Positions 9,250-17,601 of a stretch of 64,000 bases of DNA are shown here, piece after piece (position 1 is the first letter of the stretch; each line of letters begins with the position of its first letter). This stretch comes from Candidatus Gastranaerophilales bacterium HUM_1 (GTDB lineage Bacteria > Cyanobacteriota > Vampirovibrionia > Gastranaerophilales > Gastranaerophilaceae), in the NCBI GenBank assembly GCA_002103105.1, contig DAAY01000004.1, forward strand, positions 100,419-164,418. The letters run 5' to 3'. The notes beneath the pieces are model-generated. The model did no database searches, had not been told where the DNA came from, and worked only from the letters and a program-made list of their open reading frames with translations. A program made the translations under genes and the position numbers.

Positions 9250-10662
9250 TTATTTTTCAGTTTCTTTTACAGAAACTTCTTTTACAGGAGTTTCTCCATT
9301 ATCAACTTTTCCTAAAATTTGAGGAAGTTCGATTCCTGCTTGTCCAGCCAAATCGTGCATTGCAGGAAGTGATTTGATTAAATCTTTCATAAAGTTTGCA
9401 GTTGTAGAACCTTTATCTGAACCAGTTCCACCATCCCAAACAGTGATTTTATCAAATTTAATATTCTTGATTGCGTCAACTTGTTTTTCAACAATTTTTT
9501 CAATTTTTTCAATCATCAAGAAGCTTGTAGCAATTTCTGGACGGTTGTTAGAAATTTTAACTAAATCTTGATAACCTTTTGCTTTAGCTTCCAACACAGC
9601 TTTAACACCTTCAGCTTCAGCAAAGTATTTAGCTTTGATTGCATCAGCTTGACCAGCTGCAATACGTCTTAGTTTTTCAGCTTCAGCATCTGCTTCAACT
9701 TGAACCTTCAATTTCTCTACTTCTTGTCTTGCAAGTTCTTCTTTCTTCAATTTTGCTTCTTCTTGTTCTTTTTGAGCAAGTAATACATCTCTTTGAGCAT
9801 TTGCTTTTGCAACTTCACCTTCTCTAAATGCGTCTGCTTGTTTTACCGCAAGAGTAGCATTGTAATCAGCAATATTAGCCTTTGAAATATTTTCACCTTC
9901 AACAGCTTGTGCTTCAAGTTCAGCAGTTTTGATACGTTGTTCTCTTTCTGCATTAGTTTTACCAATGAAAGTTTGAGCTGTTTGTTCTGCTACTTGAACT
10001 TCTTTTTCTTTATTTGCAGAAGCTTCACCAACTGCACCTAATTTTTCTTGTTGTGCAACTTCTACTTTCGCTTTGTTAATTGCTTCTGCTGCTGCTTTTT
10101 TACCAATAGCATCAATATATCCAGATTCATCTGTAATATCTTTGATGTTTACGTTGATAATTTCTAAACCAATTTTATTTAACTCTGTATTTACGTTTGC
10201 GTTAATTTGTTCCAAGAATTTTTCTCTATCTTGGTTAATTTCTTCAATTGTTAAAGTTGCAATCGCCAAACGTAATTGACCAAGAATAATATCACTTGCT
10301 TGAGTAATTACATCTGGTTTTGTTAAACCTAATAAACGTTCAGCAGCATTTATCATAATTTTTGGATCAGTTGAAATACCAAAAGTGAATGTTGATGGAA
10401 CAGCAACACGGATATTACCTTTTGACAATGCACCTTTAAGGTCGATGTCAGTTGTCATCGGTTCTAGAGAAAGAACTCCAAAATCTTGAATCAATGGAAT
10501 AATGAATGTACCGCCACCGTGTACACATTTTGCAGTTTTTTCACCTGAAGTTTTACCATAAACTACAATAATTTTGTTTGAAGGGCATCTTTTGTACTGA
10601 TTAGCAATAAAGATAAATACTGCTAATAAAATCAATGCTCCTGTAATCGTCAATCCGAACAT
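9250..10662 (-). CDS. Flotillin-like SPFH/band 7 membrane protein
   Basis: A 470-residue protein with one N-terminal membrane anchor (about 3-20), then an SPFH/band 7 domain (about 25-200) and a long Ala/Glu/Lys-rich coiled coil (about 190-370) with repeated AxAEAE-type heptads. This order is that of flotillins (FloT/YuaG), which oligomerise at the inner membrane and organise membrane microdomains. The next gene upstream encodes a small membrane protein with a C-terminal beta domain, like the NfeD/YuaF partner that accompanies flotillins in Bacillus. The pair is separated by only 27 nt. A ribosome site (AGGAG) precedes the ATG. The exact client process cannot be read from sequence. Confidence 0.9.
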   Translation of the reverse strand: MFGLTITGALILLAVFIFIANQYKRCPSNKIIVVYGKTSGEKTAKCVHGGGTFIIPLIQDFGVLSLEPMTTDIDLKGALSKGNIRVAVPSTFTFGISTDPKIMINAAERLLGLTKPDVITQASDIILGQLRLAIATLTIEEINQDREKFLEQINANVNTELNKIGLEIINVNIKDITDESGYIDAIGKKAAAEAINKAKVEVAQQEKLGAVGEASANKEKEVQVAEQTAQTFIGKTNAEREQRIKTAELEAQAVEGENISKANIADYNATLAVKQADAFREGEVAKANAQRDVLLAQKEQEEAKLKKEELARQEVEKLKVQVEADAEAEKLRRIAAGQADAIKAKYFAEAEGVKAVLEAKAKGYQDLVKISNNRPEIATSFLMIEKIEKIVEKQVDAIKNIKFDKITVWDGGTGSDKGSTTANFMKDLIKSLPAMHDLAGQAGIELPQILGKVDNGETPVKEVSVKETEK

Positions 10663-10689
10663 ATTTTTCTCCTTTTTATGTAATACAAA

Positions 10690-11274
10690 TTATTTTTTAA
10701 CTTTCTCAATATATAAAAGATCATTTTGAACCTTCACAACCCTTACCAAATCAAAAGAGTTTATAGATTCTTTGGTTGTATTTACCGCATTTACAACTTG
10801 TAATTTCCCATTAAATTCAATCTCCACTTGGCCATTTGAACCTGGGTGGAAACTTGTATAAGCTTTTCCAATTTTATTTAAAGCATCAGCCTTATCGTTA
10901 GTAACTTTCTTTTCTAATTTTTTTGCCCAAAACATTAATGTTGCACTCATGAACATAAACATAAAACCAACCGCAAACGCTAAAAGAAAAGACATCTTAT
11001 GTCCAAACGAAAATTGAGTTAATGCAGCATAACCCATCCAACCAAAACCCATAAAAAATGCGGTTATTGATTGAAAAGAGAAGAAACCAAAAGATGGATC
11101 CGTATCAGTTTCAGTATTAAAATCAGCCATTACTTCACTTTCTCCACCCCCAGTAAATGAAAACAATATCAATTTAAAAATAAACAATATTGTTGAAAAT
11201 ATTGCAATATAATAATAGACTTTCCACGGATTTGCAGCCGCTTCTGTTAATAAATTATTTATGTTACTAATCAT
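10690..11274 (-). CDS. NfeD/YuaF-like membrane partner of flotillin
   Basis: A 194-residue protein with hydrophobic segments at about 18-40 and 68-115, followed by a soluble C-terminal region of about 60 residues (GKAYTSFHPGSNGQVEIEFN onward) with the alternating beta pattern of an NfeD OB-fold. It lies just upstream of, and in the same direction as, the flotillin-like gene. In Firmicutes the same arrangement (yuaF-yuaG) encodes a membrane microdomain module. The assignment therefore rests on topology plus neighbourhood; primary-sequence similarity to NfeD is only moderate by eye. The start has an AGGAG ribosome site. Confidence 0.7.
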   Translation of the reverse strand: MISNINNLLTEAAANPWKVYYYIAIFSTILFIFKLILFSFTGGGESEVMADFNTETDTDPSFGFFSFQSITAFFMGFGWMGYAALTQFSFGHKMSFLLAFAVGFMFMFMSATLMFWAKKLEKKVTNDKADALNKIGKAYTSFHPGSNGQVEIEFNGKLQVVNAVNTTKESINSFDLVRVVKVQNDLLYIEKVKK

Positions 11275-11298
11275 ATATAAAACTCCTATCTATATTCT

Positions 11299-13515
11299 CT
11301 AACCTTCAGTCTTTTTAGGGCGTCTTTTTTGTCTAAAACCTCTTGATGTTTTGCTTGCAGAAGATTTTTTAATCATACTTGAAGATGTTTGAATTCGTTT
11401 TACGCTGAAAACATCTGGCAAGTTTTGAACACAAGTAATAACTTTTTTCAAGGTATCAATATTATCAAGTTCAAGCCCCATTTCAATAATACCGACATGG
11501 TTTTTTGTCTTAATATTTGCATTGACAATATTTGCATTATTATCTGAAACAGCAGCAATTACATCTTTCAAAAGACCTAGTTTTTCAGCTGTTTCAATTC
11601 TAATGGTTGTTGTATATGTTTTATTTGTATTAACACCAGCCCAATGAATATCCATCAGTCGTTCGTGAGGAATTGTTTCAAGAGTTTTACAATCTACTCT
11701 GTGAACAGTAACTCCCTTGGCTCTTGTTACAACACCAACAATTGGCTCTCCTGGAATTGGAGAACAGCAATGAGCAAAAGAATACAATAATCCTTCCAAC
11801 CCAATAATATCTTTATGTGAGCCTTTTCTACCAGAAGCGTGAAATGTTTCTTCTGGTTTCTTTTCAACTGGTTTTTTAAGTTTATTTAGAACCTTTGTTA
11901 TAGTTGTTTCACCATAGCCCAGAGCCGCAAATAAATCTTCAGCAGATTGATAATTCATAGTTTTTGCGACTTTATCAAATTCTCCAGATTTTACATAATC
12001 ATCAAACACTGCCTTTGTAAGTTCATGTTCAAGATTAGTTTTCCCAAGGTTAACATGTTCTTCTCTATTATTCTTCTTGAACCATTGTCTAATTTTTTGA
12101 GAAGCTTGTTTTGTAACAACAAACGTTAGCCAATCTAATCTAGGTGCAGGAGTTTTTGAAGTTAAGACCTCCACAATATCACCGTTATTTAGTTTTGTAT
12201 TTAAAGGAACAATTCGACCATTAATCAAAGCTCCAACAGTTCTGTGACCAACGTCTGAGTGAATTCGATATGAAAAATCAACAGGAGTTGCATCTTTTGG
12301 TAAATCTATAACATCTCCATTTGGAGTAAATGCAAAAACTTGGTCAGAGAATAAATCAATTTTTACACTCTTAACATAATCTTCTGCATTTTTCATTTCC
12401 TTATCGTATTCAACAAGTTTATGCATCCAAGAAAATTTCATATCAGAAGCATTGTCTGCTTTTTGAGAACCTTTTTCTTTATATCTCCAATGAGCAGCAA
12501 TACCATATTCTGCAACTTGATGCATTTGCCAAGTTCTAATCTGAACTTCCAAAGGTTTTGAACGAGGACCAATTACTGAAGTGTGCAAAGACTGATACAT
12601 GTTGCCCTTTGGCATTGCAATATAGTCCTTGAATCTTCCTGGAATTGGTTTAAATTGGGAATGAATTAAACCCAAAACCTCATAACATTCTTTCACTGTA
12701 TCCACAATTACACGAACAGCAGTAATATCATACAAATCATGGAACGCAATATTTTGACGTTTCATTTTTGCATAAATACTATAATAATGTTTTGCCCTTC
12801 CAGTAATTTGTGCATTTATACCACTTTTCTTAACATCTTGAGAAATCTTTTCAATTAAAGCATTAACAGTTTCTTCTCTATCAGCTTTTGTTTGAGCAAC
12901 AAGCTGAGCAATTTCATAATACTTTTCTGGCTCTAAATACCTCAACGACAAATCTTCTAATTCTGCTTTAATTTTATAAATACCTAAACGATTTGCTAAA
13001 GGTGCAAAAATATCTAACGTTTCTCTTGCGATTTTCTTCTGCTTTGCAGGTTCCATAAAATTAAGAGTACGCATATTATGAAGTCTATCTGCAAGTTTCA
13101 AGAAAATTACACGAATATCATTAGCCATTGCAATAAATAATCGTCTAAAGTTTTCGGCTTGTCTTTCTTCTTTTGACTTAAATTGGAGCTTGCCAAGCTT
13201 TGTAACTCCTTGTACAAGAGTTAAAACATCTTCTCCAAAAAGTTCTTTTATAACCTCTGGCTTGGTATCTGTATCTTCCAAAATATCGTGTAAAAACGCC
13301 GCAATAAGAGTATGAGTGTCAACCTCTAACCCTGCGAGAATTTTTGCAACCTCAACAGGATGAATAATATACGGTTCACCTGATACCCTAAATTGACCTT
13401 CGTGTGTTTTTTTTGCGAATTTATAAGCCTTCTCAACCTGTGCAATATCCTCTGGTGAATGCTGTTGAGAGATTAGTAATTCTTTTAATTCTTTAAATAA
13501 TTCTACGTCTGACAT
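11299..13515 (-). CDS. Bifunctional (p)ppGpp synthetase/hydrolase, RelA/SpoT homologue
   Basis: Long RSH enzyme of 738 residues controlling the stringent response. In order it has an HD hydrolase domain (H53, HD 76-77 in HDILEDTDT, and RLHNMRTL), a synthetase domain (YDITAVRVIV, GRFKDYIAMPKGNMYQSLHT), a TGS domain (VFAFTPNGDVIDLP, about 395-455) and a C-terminal ACT domain (about 660-735). The hydrolase residues look intact, so it is probably bifunctional and the only long RSH of the cell. The C terminus ends in a Lys/Arg-rich tail. No good ribosome site precedes the ATG; a TATCAT hexamer lies 9 nt upstream, so the leader may be very short. Confidence 0.95.
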   Translation of the reverse strand: MSDVELFKELKELLISQQHSPEDIAQVEKAYKFAKKTHEGQFRVSGEPYIIHPVEVAKILAGLEVDTHTLIAAFLHDILEDTDTKPEVIKELFGEDVLTLVQGVTKLGKLQFKSKEERQAENFRRLFIAMANDIRVIFLKLADRLHNMRTLNFMEPAKQKKIARETLDIFAPLANRLGIYKIKAELEDLSLRYLEPEKYYEIAQLVAQTKADREETVNALIEKISQDVKKSGINAQITGRAKHYYSIYAKMKRQNIAFHDLYDITAVRVIVDTVKECYEVLGLIHSQFKPIPGRFKDYIAMPKGNMYQSLHTSVIGPRSKPLEVQIRTWQMHQVAEYGIAAHWRYKEKGSQKADNASDMKFSWMHKLVEYDKEMKNAEDYVKSVKIDLFSDQVFAFTPNGDVIDLPKDATPVDFSYRIHSDVGHRTVGALINGRIVPLNTKLNNGDIVEVLTSKTPAPRLDWLTFVVTKQASQKIRQWFKKNNREEHVNLGKTNLEHELTKAVFDDYVKSGEFDKVAKTMNYQSAEDLFAALGYGETTITKVLNKLKKPVEKKPEETFHASGRKGSHKDIIGLEGLLYSFAHCCSPIPGEPIVGVVTRAKGVTVHRVDCKTLETIPHERLMDIHWAGVNTNKTYTTTIRIETAEKLGLLKDVIAAVSDNNANIVNANIKTKNHVGIIEMGLELDNIDTLKKVITCVQNLPDVFSVKRIQTSSSMIKKSSASKTSRGFRQKRRPKKTEG

Positions 13516-13600
13516 AATAGATTTATGATACAGATTATAATTATAAATCGCAAGGGAAATTGAAAAATTTCATATAAAGAGTTTAGAGAAAATTTTATGA

Positions 13601-13606
13601 TAAAAT
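13601..13606 (+). promoter_or_regulatory. Putative -10 element giving a leaderless transcript
   Basis: TAAAAT ends exactly 6 nt before ATG 13613, so transcription would begin at or next to the start codon. No Shine-Dalgarno sequence is present. The same spacing occurs at five other genes in the window. Confidence 0.5.
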
Positions 13607-13612
13607 CTAAAT

Positions 13613-13894
13613 ATGTTGAAAGAAACTAAAGATGGACTAATTGCACATATAAAAATCTCCCCCAATTCTAAAAAAAACGAAATTATTAATGAAGGAGATT
13701 TTACTAAAATTAAAATTACAGCCCAGCCAATTGATGGAAAGGCGAATAAAGCCTTGATTGAATTTTTATCTAAAAATTTCAAAATACCAAAAACATCTAT
13801 AAAAATTTTAAAGGGTGAAACATCCAAAGAAAAAACTGTACTTTTTGAAACAAAAGACGAAGAAAAATTACAAAAACTTAAAGAAATATTATAA
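13613..13894 (+). CDS. DUF167 (YggU) family protein
   Basis: A 93-residue protein matching the small DUF167/YggU family of unknown biochemical function. The family pattern is visible: hydrophobic strand AHIKISPNSKKNEI, then the signature PIDGKANKALIEFLSKNF, then IKILKGETSKEKTVLFE. It lies between the divergent RelA/SpoT gene and a lineage-specific membrane protein and starts without a ribosome site, directly behind a -10-like hexamer. The protein is very rich in Lys and Ile, as expected for this base composition. Confidence 0.88.
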   Translation: MLKETKDGLIAHIKISPNSKKNEIINEGDFTKIKITAQPIDGKANKALIEFLSKNFKIPKTSIKILKGETSKEKTVLFETKDEEKLQKLKEIL

Positions 13895-13947
13895 AATAGC
13901 AAAATTTATTTTTAGGATATTTAAAAAATAAAAACATAGGGGGATAA

Positions 13948-14307
13948 ATGCAAATTTCAAGACTAAATCCTTTCGGATACGAGGCAACAACAGAGAAAGG
14001 AAATAAATATAAGGCAACAAATAAAATAGGTGCAATATTAGGAACAGTAGGAATTGCCGTAGGTGGAATTGATTACCTAAGAAACGAGTCCGAAATGTGT
14101 TCAAAAGAAATAAAAGGTGAATTTGGTCTTCCTCCGCTTAAAATAAACAAAAAAGAAGCGGGATTATGGAAATCATTAGGGGTATTAGCTGTTATTATAG
14201 ATGCAGGAATAATGATAGGTATTGGGCACTGGATAGACAAAAAGACAAACAAAATACGTGCTTATAAAGCAGATGAAAAAGCTGAAAAATTAAACACAAA
14301 TGCATAG
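13948..14307 (+). CDS. Small membrane protein of unknown function
   Basis: Not recognised. It has 119 residues with two hydrophobic stretches, about 27-44 (glycine-rich, GAILGTVGIAVGG) and 74-95 (GVLAVIIDAGIMIGIGHW), so it is probably a two-pass membrane protein with charged ends. A strong ribosome site (AGGGGG) lies 6 nt before the ATG. It sits just upstream of the His attenuator unit but has its own gene boundary. The N terminus (MQISRLNPFG) resembles the openings of other lineage-specific proteins in this window. No function is proposed. Confidence 0.75.
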   Translation: MQISRLNPFGYEATTEKGNKYKATNKIGAILGTVGIAVGGIDYLRNESEMCSKEIKGEFGLPPLKINKKEAGLWKSLGVLAVIIDAGIMIGIGHWIDKKTNKIRAYKADEKAEKLNTNA

Positions 14308-14308
14308 C

Positions 14309-14336
14309 TTTACAAATATTACTTTTGTAATATAAT
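14309..14336 (+). promoter_or_regulatory. Sigma-70-type promoter for the His leader/attenuator
   Basis: TTTACA (14309-14314) and TATAAT (14331-14336) are separated by 16 nt. The predicted start is near 14343, about 18 nt before the leader peptide ATG. The -35 overlaps the stop region of the preceding gene. Confidence 0.75.
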
Positions 14337-14360
14337 AATAACAAAGGAACAATTAGACAG

Positions 14361-14423
14361 ATGAAACAAAAATTTTTACAAATACATCATCATCACATTC
14401 ATATCAACCTGAAGAGGTTGTAG
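14361..14423 (+). CDS. Histidine-rich leader peptide, 20 residues
   Basis: A short frame with an AAAGGA ribosome site about 12 nt upstream. It encodes 20 residues, of which 5 of 6 consecutive ones are histidine (I-HHHH-I-H-I). This is the hallmark of his-operon leader peptides, where ribosome stalling on His codons reports low charged tRNA-His. The stop codon lies just past hairpin strand 2 of the attenuator (14408-14420), so a terminating ribosome would cover that strand. The role is inferred from codons and geometry. The peptide itself is probably not functional. Confidence 0.75.
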   Translation: MKQKFLQIHHHHIHINLKRL

Positions 14424-14503
14424 AATTGGTGGTACGCTTGTAAAAATAATTCAATTCTTATAAACAACTTCTTCAGGATACCCCAAAGCGAAGTTGTTTT
14501 TTA
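14403..14503 (+). promoter_or_regulatory. Transcription attenuator (1:2, 2:3 and 3:4 hairpins)
   Basis: Three mutually exclusive pairings are visible. Strand 1:2 is CAACCT-gaag-AGGTTG (14405-14420). Strand 2:3 pairs CCTGAAGAGGTTG (14408-14420) with CAACTTCTTCAGG (14465-14477), 13 bp with one G-U. Strand 3:4 pairs AAACAACTTC (14462-14471) with GAAGTTGTTT (14490-14499), 10 bp, followed by a T run to 14502, which is an intrinsic terminator. Stalling on the His codons would free strand 2, form 2:3 and allow readthrough. A GGTGGTAC block at 14428-14435 resembles the T-box core, but the leader is too short for a normal T-box stem I. Confidence 0.78.
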
Positions 14504-14527
14504 GTATTAAGAATTGAGGAAATAATA

Positions 14528-15796
14528 ATGACATTAACAAACATAATATCTGCCATTGGCAACAACAGTAGCATTTACCCATTAATTGTGAGAGATTGCG
14601 GAATTGAAGCACCTTCCAAAATTCTCATTGCTAGAAATGAGAACAAGAAAGAATCTAAAGAACTCGCCAATGATGCAACAAGAGAAAAAATAATTGACGA
14701 ATATGCGACATCCGCAATTTGGTTGGGTGGAATTCCTGCGGTTGAATGTATCGCCGACAAATTTATCTCAAAAAAAGGATATAACCCTAATGTTAATATT
14801 AAGCTATTCAAAGAAGAACAAAATAAAAATGCTGGTAATATTTTCCAAGGAATTGAATACAATATAAACAAATTTAAAAACATTCAAGAAAAAGATGTTC
14901 AAGAAGCAATTGCAGATTTAGTCAAGGTAAAAAACAATAAACCATTGTTTGAAGGACTTTTAACAAAAAAATTCTTTGCGGCAACTATCATCCCAACAGT
15001 TATAATGGGGTTTATCCTTCCAAAATTAAATTTTGCACTTACTGCAAAGCTCAGAAAAAATAAGAGCGAACAAAAAAGCTCACCTCAACCACAAGCTCCA
15101 AATTTATTATTAAATAAGAATATCAACTTTACAGGAAACATTACCTCAACAATTGCAAACCTTAGAACTGTTGATAAGATGGCTATTTCCGATGGAGGAT
15201 TAACAGTAGGAAGAGTTTCAACTTCAAGAAATAAAGATGAAGGATATGTTAATGCTTTCAGAATGATAGGTTCTATGATTTTGAATTTTGTAACTCCTGC
15301 ATACATTGCAAAAGGACTTGACAAGGCCTCTAATAAATTATTCAAAATAAATGTAAACTTAGATCCAAAAATTTTATCAAATAAAGACTTTATTTCAGCA
15401 ATAAAAGAGAACAATTTTGAACTTCCGAAATCAAATTCCGCAAAAGATTTATTTGAATTTATAGATTCTAAACCAACGAGTTTATTTTCTCAAATGGCAC
15501 AAGAAATGAAAAAAGTTTCATATCTAGAATCTGGATATAGAGACCCTAGAAAATACGTAGATATTAACGACTTAGCAAATTTCAGAACAGAAGTAGTGAA
15601 ATTTATTGAAACAGCTAAAATTTCAAAAAACATCGAAAAATTTGCACAAAAAGCAAAATGGATAAAATGTGCAAATATTTTAGCAAATGTTGGGATTTCT
15701 AGTTTCTTACTTGCGGGAGTTTTGCCAAAATTGCAGTACGAATTTAACAAACTTATAACTGGTTCATACGCAGACCCAGGACTTAGAAAACAATAA
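14528..15796 (+). CDS. Lineage-specific membrane-associated protein with no histidine
   Basis: Not recognised. It has 422 residues with hydrophobic stretches at about 149-172, 242-262 and 381-401, so it is probably membrane associated. A linker rich in Gln/Pro (182-191) is followed by NINFTG (199-203), a motif like those in the M16 peptidase and the putative ADP-ribosyltransferase. By direct reading the protein contains no histidine, which is striking because it lies immediately behind a His-codon attenuator. A GAGGA ribosome site precedes the ATG. It looks like a single-gene unit. Possible roles under histidine or general amino-acid shortage are speculation. Confidence 0.8.
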   Translation: MTLTNIISAIGNNSSIYPLIVRDCGIEAPSKILIARNENKKESKELANDATREKIIDEYATSAIWLGGIPAVECIADKFISKKGYNPNVNIKLFKEEQNKNAGNIFQGIEYNINKFKNIQEKDVQEAIADLVKVKNNKPLFEGLLTKKFFAATIIPTVIMGFILPKLNFALTAKLRKNKSEQKSSPQPQAPNLLLNKNINFTGNITSTIANLRTVDKMAISDGGLTVGRVSTSRNKDEGYVNAFRMIGSMILNFVTPAYIAKGLDKASNKLFKINVNLDPKILSNKDFISAIKENNFELPKSNSAKDLFEFIDSKPTSLFSQMAQEMKKVSYLESGYRDPRKYVDINDLANFRTEVVKFIETAKISKNIEKFAQKAKWIKCANILANVGISSFLLAGVLPKLQYEFNKLITGSYADPGLRKQ

Positions 15797-16001
15797 AAAA
15801 CTTATTAAAAATCTCCTCTCAACATACTATACAAAAATTCAATTACGTGGTATCATGTTGGCAGATGTAGTAGGAAATATTTTTTAACGTATATGCAATA
15901 ATTTTTATTTAAAAACAACTAAATAGAAGCATTCGGGTAGGATATATGTACCCGAAATTGCATGTATTATAAAAAAATAGAAAAGGATAAGGTATTACTT
16001 T
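15797..16001 (+). promoter_or_regulatory. rny upstream region with extended -10 and a 5' UTR hairpin
   Basis: TG-g-TATCAT near 15846-15855 resembles an extended -10 promoter. Downstream, TTCGGGTA (15932-15939) and TACCCGAA (15949-15956) form a perfect 8-bp hairpin with a 9-nt loop and no T tract. The hairpin would lie in the rny 5' UTR, about 45 nt before the start codon. Confidence 0.45.
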
Positions 16002-17531
16002 ATGGAAGCAAAAACCTTGTTATTAGTCATTGCTATTATTACGGTAATAGTTTTAATTGCGGTGCTAATTATTCAAAAAAACAAAGTTAAAAGTGCTCTA
16101 GAATCCTTGGAAAAAGACAAGAAGGCTCTTGAAGACAAGGAAAAAATTCTCTACAAAGAAGCTAAAATTAAAGCCGTAGAAGAACTTCAAGAAGATAGAG
16201 AACAACTTAATGAAGAAGAAAGAGAACGCAGACAAGAAATCGCTAGACAAGAACAAAAACTAGCAAAAAGAGAGGATGTACTTGAAGATAAAATTCAAGA
16301 ATACACAGAAAAAGACCTTCAAGCTCAAAGAAAAATGGATCAATTATTAGAAAAAGAAGATTACTTAGCTGAATTGGTTCAAAAACAAACAGAAGAACTT
16401 GAAAGAATTTCTGGAATGTCTTGCGAAGAAGCAAAAAGAACTCTTTTAGAACAATTAAAAAACGATTTAGCTCAAGAGCAAATGCAGTTAATTAAAGAAA
16501 ATGAAGCAAAAATAAAAGAAATTTCTCTTGAAAAATCGAAAGAAATATTATCAACCACAATGCAAAGATGTATGATTGAACAAGTTGTAGAAACAACTGT
16601 TTCAGTTGTAGCCCTTCCAAATGATGAAATGAAAGGTCGTATTATCGGAAGAGAAGGACGTAACATCAGAGCTTTAGAAACTTTAACAGGCGTTGATTTA
16701 ATCATTGATGATACTCCAGAAGCAGTTGTACTATCTAGCTTTGACCCAGTTAGAAGAGAAATTGCAAAACTTGCATTAGAAAAATTGATTGTTGATGGAC
16801 GTATTCACCCTGTAAGAATTGAAGAAATGGTTGAAAAAGCTAGAGAAGAAATCGACAAAAAGATTTGGTCTGAAGGTGAAAATGCAGCTCTTGAAATGGG
16901 AGTTATGGGACTAAACAAAGAGCTTATCAAAACACTAGGAAGACTTTATTACAGAACCAGCTATGGTCAAAATGTTCTAAAACACTCTTTAGAAGTTGGT
17001 CATATTGCAGGAATGTTAGCGGCCGAACTTGGAGCGAATGAAAAAATTGCAAAAAGAGCTGGCCTATTACACGATATAGGAAAAGCTGTTGACCAAACTC
17101 AAGAAGGAACTCATATTCAACTTGGGGTTGAACTTGCAACTCGATACGGAGAAAGAGCTGAAGTTATTCATGCAATCGAAGCTCACCACGACGACATTGT
17201 TGCCAATACAATAGAAGCGGTTTTGGTTAAAGTTGCAGATGCAATTTCTGCAGGCAGACCAGGAGCTAGACGTGACACTTTGGAAATTTATATCAAACGT
17301 TTACAAAAAATAGAAGAAATTGTAAATAGTTACGAAGGGATTAAACAATCATTTGCAGTTCAAGCAGGTAGAGAAGTTAGAATTATTGTCCAAGCAGAAA
17401 TGTTTGATGATCTAGCTTCTGGGAAACTAGCAAGAGATGTTGCGAAGCGAATTGAAAACGAACTTGATTACCCTGGACAAATCAGAGTAACCGTTGTTAG
17501 AGAATTCAGAACAACAGAAATTGCGAAGTAA
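16002..17531 (+). CDS. rny: Ribonuclease Y
   Basis: Membrane-anchored endoribonuclease that initiates mRNA decay. It has 509 residues in the standard order: N-terminal transmembrane helix (about 4-24), long Glu/Lys-rich coiled coil (26-190), KH domain with [15 protein letters not shown] (about 212-226) and HD domain with [17 protein letters not shown] and LLHDIGKA (about 325-420). All motifs are intact. It is followed by ymdB, a pairing conserved in many bacteria with RNase Y. A hairpin in its upstream region and another just after its stop suggest its mRNA is separately controlled. Confidence 0.97.
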   Translation: MEAKTLLLVIAIITVIVLIAVLIIQKNKVKSALESLEKDKKALEDKEKILYKEAKIKAVEELQEDREQLNEEERERRQEIARQEQKLAKREDVLEDKIQEYTEKDLQAQRKMDQLLEKEDYLAELVQKQTEELERISGMSCEEAKRTLLEQLKNDLAQEQMQLIKENEAKIKEISLEKSKEILSTTMQRCMIEQVVETTVSVVALPNDEMKGRIIGREGRNIRALETLTGVDLIIDDTPEAVVLSSFDPVRREIAKLALEKLIVDGRIHPVRIEEMVEKAREEIDKKIWSEGENAALEMGVMGLNKELIKTLGRLYYRTSYGQNVLKHSLEVGHIAGMLAAELGANEKIAKRAGLLHDIGKAVDQTQEGTHIQLGVELATRYGERAEVIHAIEAHHDDIVANTIEAVLVKVADAISAGRPGARRDTLEIYIKRLQKIEEIVNSYEGIKQSFAVQAGREVRIIVQAEMFDDLASGKLARDVAKRIENELDYPGQIRVTVVREFRTTEIAK

Positions 17532-17540
17532 AAAACTTAA

Positions 17541-17580
17541 AAGCATAAGACTCTAAATTAGGGTCTTATGCTTCTCATAT
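17541..17580 (+). terminator. Hairpin between rny and ymdB (weak terminator or processing site)
   Basis: AAGCATAAGAC (17541-17551) pairs perfectly with GTCTTATGCTT (17563-17573). The following sequence TCTCATAT is poor in T, so termination is probably partial. It may instead stabilise or separate the two messages. Confidence 0.5.
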
Positions 17581-17601
17581 AAAACAGTTTAGGAATATAA
17601 A

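Noticed and set aside
9639..9827. Leu/Gln-rich plus-strand frame inside the flotillin gene
   Set aside because: It is the complement of the Ala/Glu/Lys coiled coil. Composition and the lack of a ribosome site mark it as a shadow.
14413..14480. tRNA-Leu-like segment (GAATTGGTGGTACGC resembles a D-arm)
   Set aside because: There is no T-arm GTTC sequence, no proper 7-bp acceptor stem and no anticodon arm. The pairings fit the attenuator better.
14343..14503. T-box riboswitch reading of the same leader (GGTGGTAC core)
   Set aside because: Only about 85 nt separate the predicted start from the core, too short for a usual stem I, and a His-codon leader peptide with a ribosome site explains the terminator. 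Kept only as an alternative.
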